24,641 nucleotides of DNA from Accumulibacter sp032229525 (GCF_032229525.1 NZ_JAVTWB010000266.1:1-24641); one strand, 5' to 3'. Counted from the first letter of the stretch, positions 1-10,638 are shown. The notes: generated by a model from the sequence alone, not told the origin. Translations and numbers: made by a program.

Positions 1-49
1 GGATCAGTGGACCGTCGTTCGGCTCAGCTTGGCTGCGGTGCAGCGCACT

Positions 50-1327
50 TCAGGCGAATGGATTGAGGCGGGCAAGCATCCTGGCTCGCCTCTTGTGTTT
101 GAATTTGTTGGCGAGGCGAGCGATCAACTCATGTCGTTGCGGACCGAGATCGCTGCCGAACGGGCTCGCCAGGAGCTTGACCTTCTCCATCTTGCCGGCA
201 TCACGCCTGAACCCAAGTTCCCGATAGATCGCAGCCAGGTGTCCGGCGGACAGCAGCACGGATTCCGTGGTGACGGCAGAGCAACTCAGCGAACGTAGAA
301 AACAGGTCGCCGCGCCCAGGAGGTCGTCGCAATTGAGCATCGCGTCTCCGCGCAGGCTCCAGGCGCCGGCTTCGTAGGTGGGCGTCAGGCCTGCCTCGAT
401 GGCTTTGCTGAACAGTTCGTTCGCCTGTGTCCACTCGCCTAGCCTGAGAGCTGCCAGGGCCGCATGAAAGTGCTGTCGGCCCGGACCCGCTTCGGGCCCG
501 ACAGGCGTAAGCGTTATCGGTTGGTGCGACGAGCCGACGCGCTGGATGTCCAGTGCGCTACCCGGATCGGATGATGGCCGGTCTCCTCTGGCGCGCTGCC
601 GCCTCGCCCGGTGCAGGGCAATGGCTCCGACAAGAGCCAGCAGCATCAGTGCTGCCGCGCCCCAGAGGAGCGGCGACGAGATCGCGTGTCGCCAGTTCTG
701 GGGCGAGAACCACGAGGCCGGACGCCCGGCCGGGAATGTCGGCGCCAGTGAACGGACGGCGAGCGGTATCGATTGGCCTGCCATGCGCCAGACCATTGCT
801 GCCGGTGGTGTGCCCGACAGCTCGAACGCCATGCACAGATCCAGGCTCGGCGCGCTAGTTTTCAGAAGTAGCGGGCCGTTGTCGACCTCGCGCGTCAGGG
901 CGAACTCTCCGCCGGCATTGAGCTTGATGGTGACCTTGTTGACCTTGTCTCCGACAGGGCTTTGTGCCGAGAAGTACTTGCAGTTCGCCGATCTCACGCC
1001 GACGGCCACCAGTTCGGCGGCTGCCGGTACGCCGCTCGTTCCGGACAGCAATCGAATATCGGCCAGGCTGAGCGGGCCGAAGGAGCCGTCGCCCTCCACC
1101 TTGAGGGTGCCCTGTACCTCGAACAGCGTGCCATTCTTCGCGGGCATCCGGGGCACCCACTCGCCGCCGACAAACTCACTGATCGAGGGCGCGGTGGAGA
1201 TGGTCGCGTTCTCGACATGCCAGACGTTTGCGGGCGTTTCTTGCGCCGCAGGCGTCTGGGTGGCAAGCAAAACAAGGAGCGACACGGTCGCGGCATCGCG
1301 AAAAACACGCCTGATTTTCGTTCTCAT
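50..1327 (-). CDS. Hypothetical membrane protein with periplasmic domain and TPR-like cytoplasmic tail
   Basis: I do not recognise this 425-residue protein. It has an N-terminal signal peptide (basic MRTKIRRVFR, then a hydrophobic stretch to about residue 28). A probable periplasmic region with Cys116 and Cys165 follows to about residue 214, then one membrane helix at about 218-239. A strongly basic stretch (HRARRQRAR) puts the C-terminal part in the cytoplasm. Residues about 283-385 are helical with TPR-like spacing (GRQHFHAALAALRLGEWTQA, then LFSKAIEAG), and the last 20 residues are very basic. The start is the ATG that precedes the signal peptide; TGA ends the gene at 50. It is transcribed away from prsT across a 445-bp gap, so a link to the exosortase system is possible but only positional. 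The open frame and domain layout are clear; the function is unknown. Confidence 0.75.
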   Translation of the reverse strand: MRTKIRRVFRDAATVSLLVLLATQTPAAQETPANVWHVENATISTAPSISEFVGGEWVPRMPAKNGTLFEVQGTLKVEGDGSFGPLSLADIRLLSGTSGVPAAAELVAVGVRSANCKYFSAQSPVGDKVNKVTIKLNAGGEFALTREVDNGPLLLKTSAPSLDLCMAFELSGTPPAAMVWRMAGQSIPLAVRSLAPTFPAGRPASWFSPQNWRHAISSPLLWGAAALMLLALVGAIALHRARRQRARGDRPSSDPGSALDIQRVGSSHQPITLTPVGPEAGPGRQHFHAALAALRLGEWTQANELFSKAIEAGLTPTYEAGAWSLRGDAMLNCDDLLGAATCFLRSLSCSAVTTESVLLSAGHLAAIYRELGFRRDAGKMEKVKLLASPFGSDLGPQRHELIARLANKFKHKRRARMLARLNPFA

Positions 1328-1691
1328 GGAGCCATCTGATCAATCTGGTGTCTTCGAAGGAAAGCCCATTGTCCATCACAGACGAAGGCGCGGCAATTGG
1401 AATCGGGTCGAAGCGCTTCCGTGACCCACGGTTCAAGAAGCGGTGCCGAATAGCCACAGGCAGCCCGCTTGATGTCGCGCAAGGACGCGTAGAGGGTGGT
1501 TTCTCGCGGTCAGGAGTCAATCGCGAAGCGGCCTTGAGCGCAGCTTCCGGTTGCCGGCAGCGCCCTCGACCGGCTGTTCGTCGAGCCCGAGTCGTTGTTG
1601 AGTCAAATCACAGCTTCCCGGGCGCCAATCCATTGGCGGATCCCATTTTGGGGCATAGCTGCAATTTGTCACAGAGCGCAGGAAAGGGTGT

Positions 1692-1721
1692 TTGACTTGC
1701 CTATTGTGCGCAGCACATACT
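1692..1721 (+). promoter_or_regulatory. Possible sigma-70 promoter of prsT
   Basis: TTGACT at 1692-1697 matches the -35 consensus in 5 of 6 positions. CATACT at 1716-1721 matches the -10 consensus in 4 of 6, with an 18-bp spacer. This would start transcription about 45 nt before the prsT ATG. I find no correctly spaced sigma-54 site upstream of prsT, unlike the next gene. Weak to moderate support, from sequence inspection only. Confidence 0.35.
1705..1717. promoter_or_regulatory. Palindrome TGTGC-GCA-GCACA, possible operator
   Basis: A perfect 5-bp inverted repeat with a 3-bp centre lies in the spacer of the proposed prsT promoter and overlaps the start of its -10 element. That position would suit a repressor or class II activator. 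The binding protein is unknown, and a 10-bp dyad can occur by chance. Confidence 0.25.
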
Positions 1722-1772
1722 TTTCGAGGTCCTTGACGAACCCACCTTTCATTCTCCTTTTCCTGCGCAGCC

Positions 1773-4607
1773 ATGAACAAATACGAACCTACATACCGCG
1801 TCAAGCGCTCCCCGCGCGTTGCCTTGCAGTTGCTGGCCGCCACTGTTTTCGGCCTTGGCGTGCTTTCACCGGTGCTGGCCACGCCCGAAAAGGCGGCGCG
1901 GTTTTATGAAGATGCGCTGCGCAGGTTCGACCAGAATGACACTTCCGGAGCCGTCGTCCAGCTCAAGAACGCGCTGCAGGAAGACAAGGGAATGCTGGCC
2001 GCGCACTTGCTGCTGGGCAAGGCGCTACTCAAGGATGGCAATCTCAAAGGGGCGGAAGCGGCATTTGAAGAGGCGCTCAGGCAGGGGGTCAATCGTGCCG
2101 AGATCGTCCTGCCTCTGGGGCAAATCTACCTCACCCTGGGCCGGCCAGAGGTAGTGATCGAGCGGTTTACTGCTGCTGGACTGCCGCCGGCCTTGCAGGT
2201 CGAAGTGCTCACCCTGCGTGGCAATGCTTACCTGGAGATGGGCAATACGCGCCTGGCCAGCCAGAGCTTCGGCGAGGCACGCGCGATTGATCCGAAAGCC
2301 GCCGGCCCGGTGATCGCCGAGGCTTCGATCTTCCTGGCCAGTGGGCAGCTCGATCGGGCTGCGGAGAATGCAGCCAAGGCGATCGAACTGGCACCGAACG
2401 ATGCCAACGCCTGGAGTGTTTCCGGATCGGTAAAGCACGCGGCGCTTGATCTGGCCGGGGCGCTGGTCGCCTACGACCGGGCGTTGAGCCTGGAGCCACG
2501 CCATGCCGAAGCTCGAGTGGCGCGCGCCGGCCTGCTGGTCGACCTCGGGCGCACCGCCGACGCGCAAGCCGATCTTGACTTCCTTGTCAAGTCGGCCCCT
2601 GGCGAACCGCGCGCCGCTTATCTGCGGGCGCTGCTCGCCGCGCAGAAGCGCGACAGTCGAGCTACTGCTGCGGCCCTCGCTGAGGTAATCAAGATCGTCG
2701 ATGCCTTGCCAGCGCGCTGGTTGGCTCGCCGCGAACACTTGCTGATGGCCGGCGCCCTGGCGCATCACGCGCTCGGCAACCGGGAGAAGGCGAGCGAGTA
2801 CCTCAACATCATCATCGCCAACAACAGCCGCCACCTGGCGGCGAAAAAACTACTGGCGGCGATCAGCGTCGAAACCAGGGATTACGCGCGCGCGCGGCCG
2901 TTGCTCGAAGAGCTGCACAAGGCCGCGCCTGACGACGTGCAGGTAATGTTCCTGCTCGGCTCGGTGCATATGGCTGAGCGGCGCTACCAGAGCGCCAGTG
3001 AGTTGCTCGAGAAGGCGGCGGCGAGTACCGGTTCGGTCGAGATGACCCGCGCACTTGCCTTCAGCCAACTCGAGCTCGGGCAGGATGAGCTTGGCCAGGC
3101 GAATCTCGAAAAGGCCGTTGCCGCCGACCCGGGTGATTTCAAGGCCGCCGCCTCGCTGTCAACGATCTACCTGCGCAGCGGCCAGGCGCAAAAAGCCATC
3201 CGCACCGCGGAGGCGCTGGTCAGAAGACATCCGGACAATCTTGCGGCGCTGAATTTTCTCGGCTCGGTCAAGGCTGCGGCGGGTGACAAGGTCGGCGCTC
3301 GCGCCACGTATACGGCGCTTCTGGCCAAGGATGCGACTTTCCGCCCGGCGGCGCTCAACCTGGTCAAGCTTGACGTCAGCGAAAATCGTTTCGACGATGC
3401 CCGTCGGCGACTGGATGCCATGCTCGCCAAGCACCACGACGATTCAGATGCGCTGTTGCAATATGGCCTGCTCGAACAGCGCGCAGGGCGCGCACCGGAG
3501 GCGATCCGCCATCTGAAAAAGGCCAGCGAAGTGCAACGCCGCGATCCTCGTGCCGGCCTGGCCTTGCTTGACGTATACCTCGGCCAAAAGCAGAACGAGC
3601 AGGCGCTGGTATGGGCCAAGGATCTCGCTGCCAGATACCCGGACGGCCTGGCCATCCGTCTGGCCATGGGGCGAGCACTGCTGGCAAATGGCGATGAATC
3701 GGGAGCGCGCAACGCCTTCGCTGGCGCTACGCGGCTTGCCGACTACGATCCCCGAATGCAGGTTGAGATTGCCCGCTGGCAACTGGCAGCGGGCAATCCG
3801 GATGGTGCGCTGTACAGCGCGGGAAAGGCCCTGCAGGGCCGGCCAGATGATTTGGCGGCGATGACACTCGTCGTCGAAATCGAAACCCGCCGTGGCGAGC
3901 CTGCGCGCGCTGATGCAGCGCTCAAGGCGCTCAACGCCAGGTATCCGAAGCGTCTGGAGACGGCGTTGGCTACGGGCTACGTGGCGATGGCCCGTGGCCA
4001 GTATCCGGCGGCGATGGCGGCCTACCGTACTGCCCTGGAGCGCGAGGAGAGCACCGCCAACGCGCTCAACCTGGTTCGCGCGCAGCTTGCTGCTGGCGAG
4101 GCGGGCAAGGCGGCTTCGTTTCTGCAAGGCTGGGTCAAGACGCGGCCGCTCGATCTGCTGGCGCTGAAGGCGCTCGCCGAAGCGCAGTTTCGCGCCGGCC
4201 AACTGGCGGCAGCGCGGCAGACTTACGCGCGGGTGATCGCGGAGGATACGGACGACGCAGTGGTGCTGAACAACTACGCCAACCTGCTGCAGCAATTGAA
4301 AGATCCCGTCGCCGCCAAGCACGCTGAGCGTGCGCTCCAGCTCGATCCGGAAAATCCCAGCTATCTCGACACGCTGGGCTGGATTCTGGTGCAGCAGGGG
4401 AAAGGGGAGGCCGGGTTGCGCTACCTGCGTGAGGCGCGCCTGCGCAGCCCGGGCAGCGGGGAAATTCGCTATCACCTCGCCTACGCGCTGGCGCGCGGCG
4501 GGCGCAAGGCCGAGGCGCGGGACGAATTGAGCGCAGCACTGACGGGCCCCGGTCGGGTGACCGGCAGCGAGGCCGTAAACCAGTTGAAGAAAGAACTGGG
4601 GCTCTGA
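1773..4607 (+). CDS. prsT: XrtA/PEP-CTERM system TPR-repeat protein PrsT
   Basis: A large secreted tetratricopeptide-repeat protein of 944 residues, the usual size of PrsT. PrsT accompanies XrtA-type exosortase loci that sort PEP-CTERM proteins and make exopolysaccharide in Gram-negative floc and biofilm formers; it probably works in the periplasm or outer envelope as a scaffold. A signal peptide covers residues 1 to about 36 (cleavage near VLA-TP). Residues about 37-930 are degenerate 34-residue helical repeats. Family hallmarks are the N-terminal DTSGAVVQLKNALQEDKGML and the C-terminal repeat with DTLGWILVQQGKGEAGLRYL. No Shine-Dalgarno is evident before the ATG, but this start gives a sensible signal peptide. 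No exosortase, prsK or prsR lies in the window; the next gene is a PEP-CTERM cargo gene, which supports the call. Confidence 0.92.
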   Translation: MNKYEPTYRVKRSPRVALQLLAATVFGLGVLSPVLATPEKAARFYEDALRRFDQNDTSGAVVQLKNALQEDKGMLAAHLLLGKALLKDGNLKGAEAAFEEALRQGVNRAEIVLPLGQIYLTLGRPEVVIERFTAAGLPPALQVEVLTLRGNAYLEMGNTRLASQSFGEARAIDPKAAGPVIAEASIFLASGQLDRAAENAAKAIELAPNDANAWSVSGSVKHAALDLAGALVAYDRALSLEPRHAEARVARAGLLVDLGRTADAQADLDFLVKSAPGEPRAAYLRALLAAQKRDSRATAAALAEVIKIVDALPARWLARREHLLMAGALAHHALGNREKASEYLNIIIANNSRHLAAKKLLAAISVETRDYARARPLLEELHKAAPDDVQVMFLLGSVHMAERRYQSASELLEKAAASTGSVEMTRALAFSQLELGQDELGQANLEKAVAADPGDFKAAASLSTIYLRSGQAQKAIRTAEALVRRHPDNLAALNFLGSVKAAAGDKVGARATYTALLAKDATFRPAALNLVKLDVSENRFDDARRRLDAMLAKHHDDSDALLQYGLLEQRAGRAPEAIRHLKKASEVQRRDPRAGLALLDVYLGQKQNEQALVWAKDLAARYPDGLAIRLAMGRALLANGDESGARNAFAGATRLADYDPRMQVEIARWQLAAGNPDGALYSAGKALQGRPDDLAAMTLVVEIETRRGEPARADAALKALNARYPKRLETALATGYVAMARGQYPAAMAAYRTALEREESTANALNLVRAQLAAGEAGKAASFLQGWVKTRPLDLLALKALAEAQFRAGQLAAARQTYARVIAEDTDDAVVLNNYANLLQQLKDPVAAKHAERALQLDPENPSYLDTLGWILVQQGKGEAGLRYLREARLRSPGSGEIRYHLAYALARGGRKAEARDELSAALTGPGRVTGSEAVNQLKKELGL

Positions 4608-4620
4608 TCAGCGCTGCGTA

Positions 4621-4640
4621 CTGTCGAATTTTTTTACACT
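4621..4640 (+). promoter_or_regulatory. Candidate activator-binding site (TGT-N11-ACA) upstream of the PEP-CTERM gene
   Basis: CTGTCGAATTTTTTTACACT lies 63 bp upstream of the -24 element of the sigma-54 promoter at 4703. It has TGT-N11-ACA ends (4622-4638). The same 20-bp word, with 17 of 20 bases identical, lies at 24133-24152 at almost the same distance (62 bp) from another sigma-54-like promoter. NtrC-family activators bind TGT/ACA-type dyads about 100 bp upstream of the start site, as here. The PrsR response regulator is a plausible binder by inference from PEP-CTERM biology. Confidence 0.6.
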
Positions 4641-4702
4641 TATTCGGGCTGTGAGCAAGCGGTTTTTCCGCAAGTTGCTGAAAGAAAAACACAAATATTT
4701 TC

Positions 4703-4718
4703 TGGCACCAATGTTGCT
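4703..4718 (+). promoter_or_regulatory. Sigma-54 (RpoN) -24/-12 promoter of the PEP-CTERM gene
   Basis: TGGCAC (4703-4708), five bases, then TTGCT (4714-4718) matches the RpoN consensus at all the conserved positions, with exact GG-to-GC spacing. It predicts a start site near 4729, giving a leader of about 24 nt with a G-run (4743-4747) before the ATG at 4753. PEP-CTERM genes in related activated-sludge bacteria are known to depend on RpoN with PrsK/PrsR, so the context fits. Confidence 0.85.
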
Positions 4719-4752
4719 TACTGTTATTACGAGAACTTATTCGGGGGTTACC

Positions 4753-5535
4753 ATGAACAGACAATTGAAAATTCTATGCGCGGCTGTGGCTCTGGCGATG
4801 GCGGGGCAGGTCTCGGCGGCGACTAGTTGGACGCTCACTGGAAACAGTCCCACAGCCGGTGTCACAACCACTGCTTACGCCAATACTGGTGGTACCGATT
4901 GGACCAATAACAAGGCGGATCTGCAGACCATCCAGGCTGCCACCTGGTTAGGTCAGACCAATGGGTATGGCGGCATCAAGAACGCTGACGCTTGTTCCAT
5001 ACCAGGAGCTGAATTGCATTGCGATGTCGACGAAGGTGTTTCTCCGGAACATGCGATTGATAACAACGAGCGCTACGACATGGCGCTACTCAGCTTCAGT
5101 TCATCAGTCGCGTTGAGCAAGATGACAATTAGCTGGTCGAGTATCGATTCCGACATGACCGTGCTGGCCTACACCGGCACTGGCAATCCGACAAGCAACG
5201 GCAACTTGACCGGCAACCGGTATGATCAACTGGTCAGCAAGGGGTGGACAGTGATCGGCCATTATAGTGATGTCGTTGTCGGTGCGCAGCAGGCGATAAA
5301 TGCCGCTGCTGTCTCCTCGTCGTTCTGGCTGATCGGTGCTTTCAATCCGCTCGTTAATAGTAGCAGCGCGCCGAGTTGGTCTTTGGGCAACGATTACGTG
5401 AAGCTGGCATCGGTAATGGGGGATATTAAGACCCCCCCCGGCGGCGACATCAGCGTTCCGGAGCCGGGCTCGCTGGCGCTGTTCGGCCTGGCTCTCCTGG
5501 GCATGATGCAAGTGCGTCGCCGACAGCGGGGGTGA
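4753..5535 (+). CDS. PEP-CTERM exosortase-sorted surface protein, probably XDP1 type
   Basis: A 260-residue exported protein. It has a signal peptide (MNRQLKILCAAVALAMAGQ, cleavage near SAA) and a Ser/Thr/Gly/Asn-rich body. It ends in a complete PEP-CTERM sorting signal: VPEPGS, a hydrophobic segment (LALFGLALLGMM) and a basic tail (RRRQRG). Exosortase XrtA would cut near this motif and pass the protein to the cell surface or extracellular matrix. Body motifs such as SPEHAIDNNERYD and DSDMTVLAYTGTG, and the WLIGAFNP segment, recall the exosortase-dependent protein family XDP1; that subtype is from memory and less sure. An in-frame start at 4651 is rejected because it would place the sigma-54 promoter inside the coding region and bury the signal peptide. 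A tract of eight C at 5432-5439 lies just before the sorting signal. Confidence 0.9.
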   Translation: MNRQLKILCAAVALAMAGQVSAATSWTLTGNSPTAGVTTTAYANTGGTDWTNNKADLQTIQAATWLGQTNGYGGIKNADACSIPGAELHCDVDEGVSPEHAIDNNERYDMALLSFSSSVALSKMTISWSSIDSDMTVLAYTGTGNPTSNGNLTGNRYDQLVSKGWTVIGHYSDVVVGAQQAINAAAVSSSFWLIGAFNPLVNSSSAPSWSLGNDYVKLASVMGDIKTPPGGDISVPEPGSLALFGLALLGMMQVRRRQRG

Positions 5536-5558
5536 CCACCGCACAGGCGTGAGTCTGC

Positions 5559-5586
5559 AACGGCACCTGGCGGGTGCCGTTTTTTT
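5559..5586 (+). terminator. Rho-independent terminator after the PEP-CTERM gene
   Basis: A 9-bp perfect stem (AACGGCACC at 5559-5567, GGTGCCGTT at 5573-5581) with a 5-nt loop is followed by a run of T to 5586. It lies 24 bp after the stop codon, so the PEP-CTERM gene is a single-gene transcript separate from ugpB. Confidence 0.9.
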
Positions 5587-5774
5587 GTGCGTGCGGCTGC
5601 GGCCAGATGCTGGTGGCGGAGGAATCCTCTCCTGGACAGTTGGTGGCAGCAATCAAGGCCAGGCACGACGGAAGGAAGGCGGAACAGCCAGGGAGAAGCC
5701 TCCGGATGATCCGCCGTCAGGCAGCGGTGCCGTTTGGCAAGCGCAACGATTGCTCAAGCGGAACAAACGGCCGC

Positions 5775-5780
5775 TATAAT
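5775..5780 (+). promoter_or_regulatory. -10 element of the ugpB promoter
   Basis: An exact TATAAT lies 35 bp before the ugpB ATG at 5815. No good -35 box is visible (the best is TTGCTC at 5750-5755 with a 19-bp spacer). The element falls inside the upstream extension of the reading frame, which argues for the ATG at 5815 as the true start. The preceding 5587-5774 holds nothing else I can identify. Confidence 0.5.
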
Positions 5781-5814
5781 GCTGCGCTTTATCGTTTCTT
5801 GTCCGAGGATCGTC

Positions 5815-7074
5815 ATGCGCCTAGTCAAACTTCTCCCATCGGTGGTGGCGTTTGCGCTTGCCGCCCCCTTGGCCCTCACCGTGGCCGCTGCACCGATAGA
5901 AATCGACCTGTCGCATCGGCTTGACGAAGAGCGTGGCGAGCGGCTGGAGAAAGTGGTCGCTCGTTTCAATGCGCGACAGAAAGATTACCAGCTCAACGTC
6001 GTCCGCCGCGTCGAGGGCGATGCGCCGAAGACCCTCAACCTGGTGACGCGGGACGAGCAGGCCCAGTTCGTGGCCGCGAAGGAATCGTTCAAGCCCTTGT
6101 ACCAGGTGATGCAGCAGGCCAAGCAGCCCTTCGACGGTCGCAAGCTGTCACCGGAACTGAAGGTCGGTCTTGACGACCGGAAGGGCAACCTTTTCGCGCT
6201 GCCGATCGCTTTGTCTACCCCCGTCCTGTACATCAACAAGGAGGCTTTCCGCAAGGCTGGCCTGGACCCGGAGAAGCCGCCGAAGACCTGGATCGAAGCG
6301 CAAAAAACAGCCGACAAGCTGTTCGACTCGGGCAGCAAGTGTCCCTACACCACCTCGTGGCCGGCCTGGGTGCATATCGACAATCTGAGCGCATGGAATG
6401 GCGCCGAGGTGTCGACCGCGAAGGGCAAGCTTGATTTCAACGGGCTGGTCCAGGTCAAGCACGTGGCGATGCTGATTACCTGGTCGAAGGCCAAGTTCTT
6501 CACTTACTTCGGCCGTCGCGACGAGGCCGACCGGCGTTTTGCCGCCGGTGAGTGCGGCATGCTGACCAGTTCGTCCGCTCTTTTCGGCACGCTGCACGAA
6601 AGCCGCAAGGTCGAAACCGGCGTTTCAGCGCTACCGTATCACGACGATGTGCCCGGCACGCCACAGCAGACCCTGGCTGACGGCGCATCGCTGTGGGTTG
6701 GTGCCGGCAAGAAGCCGGCCGAGTACAAGGGCGTGGCCCAGTTCGTCAGCTTTCTGATGGAACCCGATCTGCAGGTCGAGTTCACCGCTGTCGAGGGTTT
6801 CCTGCCGATGACGGCGGTGGCGCGCGCCGCGGCTGGCAGCCAGTTGTTGCGGGCAGATGTCGCGGGTCTGGAAGTGGCCTATGCGCAGTTGCAGGGCAAG
6901 GGCGCACTGCGCGAGTTGCGCGTGTCGCAGATCGAACCGGTGCGGATCATCGTCGAGGAAGAGCTGGAAGCGGCGTGGTCAGGCAGTAAGCCGGCCAAGG
7001 AGGCACTCGACAACGCCGTTGATCGCGGCAACGCGGTATTGCCGGCGGCGCTCAAGGCACAACTGTTGAAGTGA
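5815..7074 (+). CDS. ugpB: Extracellular solute-binding protein, UgpB-like (glycerol-3-phosphate type)
   Basis: A 419-residue periplasmic binding protein of ABC-transporter cluster B, similar to UgpB, which captures sn-glycerol-3-phosphate and glycerophosphodiesters. A signal peptide (MRLVKLLPSVVAFALAAPLA, cleavage near residue 25) precedes the mature start IEIDLSHRLDEERGE. Typical family motifs are the central LPIALSTPVLYINKEAFRKAG and the SWPAWVHIDNLSAWNG segment, and the later GECGMLTSSSALFG. The start at ATG 5815 has GAGGA just upstream and follows a TATAAT box; an upstream in-frame ATG at 5734 is rejected. The stop overlaps the GTG of the phosphodiesterase gene. The permease and ATPase genes (ugpA, ugpE, ugpC) are not next to it. 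The exact ligand is inferred from the partner gene and motifs. Confidence 0.85.
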   Translation: MRLVKLLPSVVAFALAAPLALTVAAAPIEIDLSHRLDEERGERLEKVVARFNARQKDYQLNVVRRVEGDAPKTLNLVTRDEQAQFVAAKESFKPLYQVMQQAKQPFDGRKLSPELKVGLDDRKGNLFALPIALSTPVLYINKEAFRKAGLDPEKPPKTWIEAQKTADKLFDSGSKCPYTTSWPAWVHIDNLSAWNGAEVSTAKGKLDFNGLVQVKHVAMLITWSKAKFFTYFGRRDEADRRFAAGECGMLTSSSALFGTLHESRKVETGVSALPYHDDVPGTPQQTLADGASLWVGAGKKPAEYKGVAQFVSFLMEPDLQVEFTAVEGFLPMTAVARAAAGSQLLRADVAGLEVAYAQLQGKGALRELRVSQIEPVRIIVEEELEAAWSGSKPAKEALDNAVDRGNAVLPAALKAQLLK

Positions 7075-7814
7075 TTCGTCCGCGGCTCGGCTGGTCCCTG
7101 CCGCGCGTTTTCGCGCACCGCTGTGGCGGCGCGCTGGCACCGGAGAACACGCTGGCCGGCTTGCGAATCGCCGCCCGGCTGGGCCGGAAAGCGGTCGAGT
7201 TCGACGTGATGCTGTCGGCAGACGGTTCGCCGTGGCTGATCCACGACGAAACGCTCGAGCGTACGACCGATGGCACTGGCCGGGTGAGCGAGACCAGCGA
7301 CAGCGCACTGAGCGTGCTCGACGCCGGTGTCCGCCAGCACCCGGCGTTCGCCGGCGAACCGCTGCCGACCCTGGCGTCGGCCGCGCGTCTTTGCCGTCAG
7401 CTGGGACTGCTGGCCAACGTCGAAATCAAGCCGGCCGCAGGTCTCGAGGCCGCGACCGGTGCCGTCGTTGCCCGCTGTGTTCGCGAACTGTGGGCGGGCG
7501 CGGAGTTGCCGCTGCTCTCGTCGTTCTCGGAAGTGGCCCTGGCGGCGGCGCGTGAGGTGGCGCCTGAACTGCCTCTTGGCAGTCTTTTCGAGCATCCGCC
7601 CGAGGATTGGCTGGAGCGTGTCAATCGGGTCGCCGCGCTCAGCCTGCACTGTGATGCCGATTCTCTCGATGACCATCTGCTGCGCACCGCGCGTGCCAAC
7701 GGCATTCCGGTGCTGTGCTACACGGTCAATGAGCCGCTGGCTGCCGCGGCACTCTTCCGGCGCGGGGTGATGGCCGTGTTCAGCGATCGCATCGACCGCG
7801 TCGGCGAGGACTAG
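7071..7814 (+). CDS. ugpQ: Glycerophosphodiester phosphodiesterase (UgpQ-like)
   Basis: A 247-residue enzyme that hydrolyses glycerophosphodiesters to sn-glycerol-3-phosphate and an alcohol. The GDPD catalytic set is visible: H16-R17 in FAHRCGG, E25-N26 in APENT, E43 and D45 in EFDVMLS, H58 in LIHDE, and E118/K120 in NVEIKP. There is no signal peptide, so it is cytoplasmic like UgpQ rather than periplasmic like GlpQ. The GTG start overlaps the ugpB stop (GTGA), pointing to translational coupling and a shared job in scavenging phosphate and glycerol from phospholipid breakdown. Length fits the family (about 240-250). Confidence 0.92.
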   Translation: MIRPRLGWSLPRVFAHRCGGALAPENTLAGLRIAARLGRKAVEFDVMLSADGSPWLIHDETLERTTDGTGRVSETSDSALSVLDAGVRQHPAFAGEPLPTLASAARLCRQLGLLANVEIKPAAGLEAATGAVVARCVRELWAGAELPLLSSFSEVALAAAREVAPELPLGSLFEHPPEDWLERVNRVAALSLHCDADSLDDHLLRTARANGIPVLCYTVNEPLAAAALFRRGVMAVFSDRIDRVGED

Positions 7815-7962
7815 CGTGGGCTCGTCAGGTTCCGCCAGGCCCGCTGCAACCGGCCCCGAGCGGCCCGAGCCGCGTCGAGCGCTGGCGGTTGATCGATGAC
7901 CGAAGGCCGCTTCTGGCGGCGTTAGATGGGCGATCTGCCGGTCGCGTCGCCGGCTTTCACGT

Positions 7963-7968
7963 TAAAAT
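7963..7968 (+). promoter_or_regulatory. Possible -10 element upstream of alaS
   Basis: TAAAAT (5 of 6 matches to TATAAT) lies 40 bp before the alaS start; I find no convincing -35 box. The rest of the 193-bp gap after the phosphodiesterase (7815-8007) contains only a weak GCCGC/GCGGC inverted repeat without a T-run. Confidence 0.3.
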
Positions 7969-8007
7969 CGCGTTCTTTGAATTGGCCCGAGCCGGGCATG
8001 GACGATC

Positions 8008-10638
<2,631 letters not shown>

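Larger units (their letters stand above)
1328..1772. other. Divergent intergenic region between the hypothetical membrane protein and prsT
   Basis: This 445-bp stretch separates two divergently transcribed genes and should hold both promoters. An open frame of 115 codons on the plus strand (1348-1695) looks like chance in GC-rich DNA: its sequence is arginine-rich and low in recognisable structure. The only sites I can support are the promoter-like elements and palindrome at 1692-1721. A short inverted repeat (CTCGAC at 1565-1570, GTCGAG at 1580-1585) is present, but short enough to be chance. Confidence 0.5.

Noticed and set aside
1650..1668. Sigma-54-like TTTGGGGCATAGCTGC upstream of prsT
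   Set aside because: GG-to-GC spacing is one base off and the -24 box is poor.
4651..4752. Upstream in-frame extension of the PEP-CTERM gene
   Set aside because: It would put the sigma-54 promoter inside the coding region and bury a clear signal peptide that starts at 4753.
5750..5755. Sigma-54-like TTGGCA...TTGC upstream of ugpB
   Set aside because: The GG and GC pairs are four bases too far apart.
5734..5814. Upstream in-frame extension of ugpB
   Set aside because: It contains the TATAAT box and precedes a good signal peptide and ribosome site at 5815.
7905..7925. Possible terminator after the glycerophosphodiesterase gene
   Set aside because: The GCCGC/GCGGC stem is short and no T-run follows.
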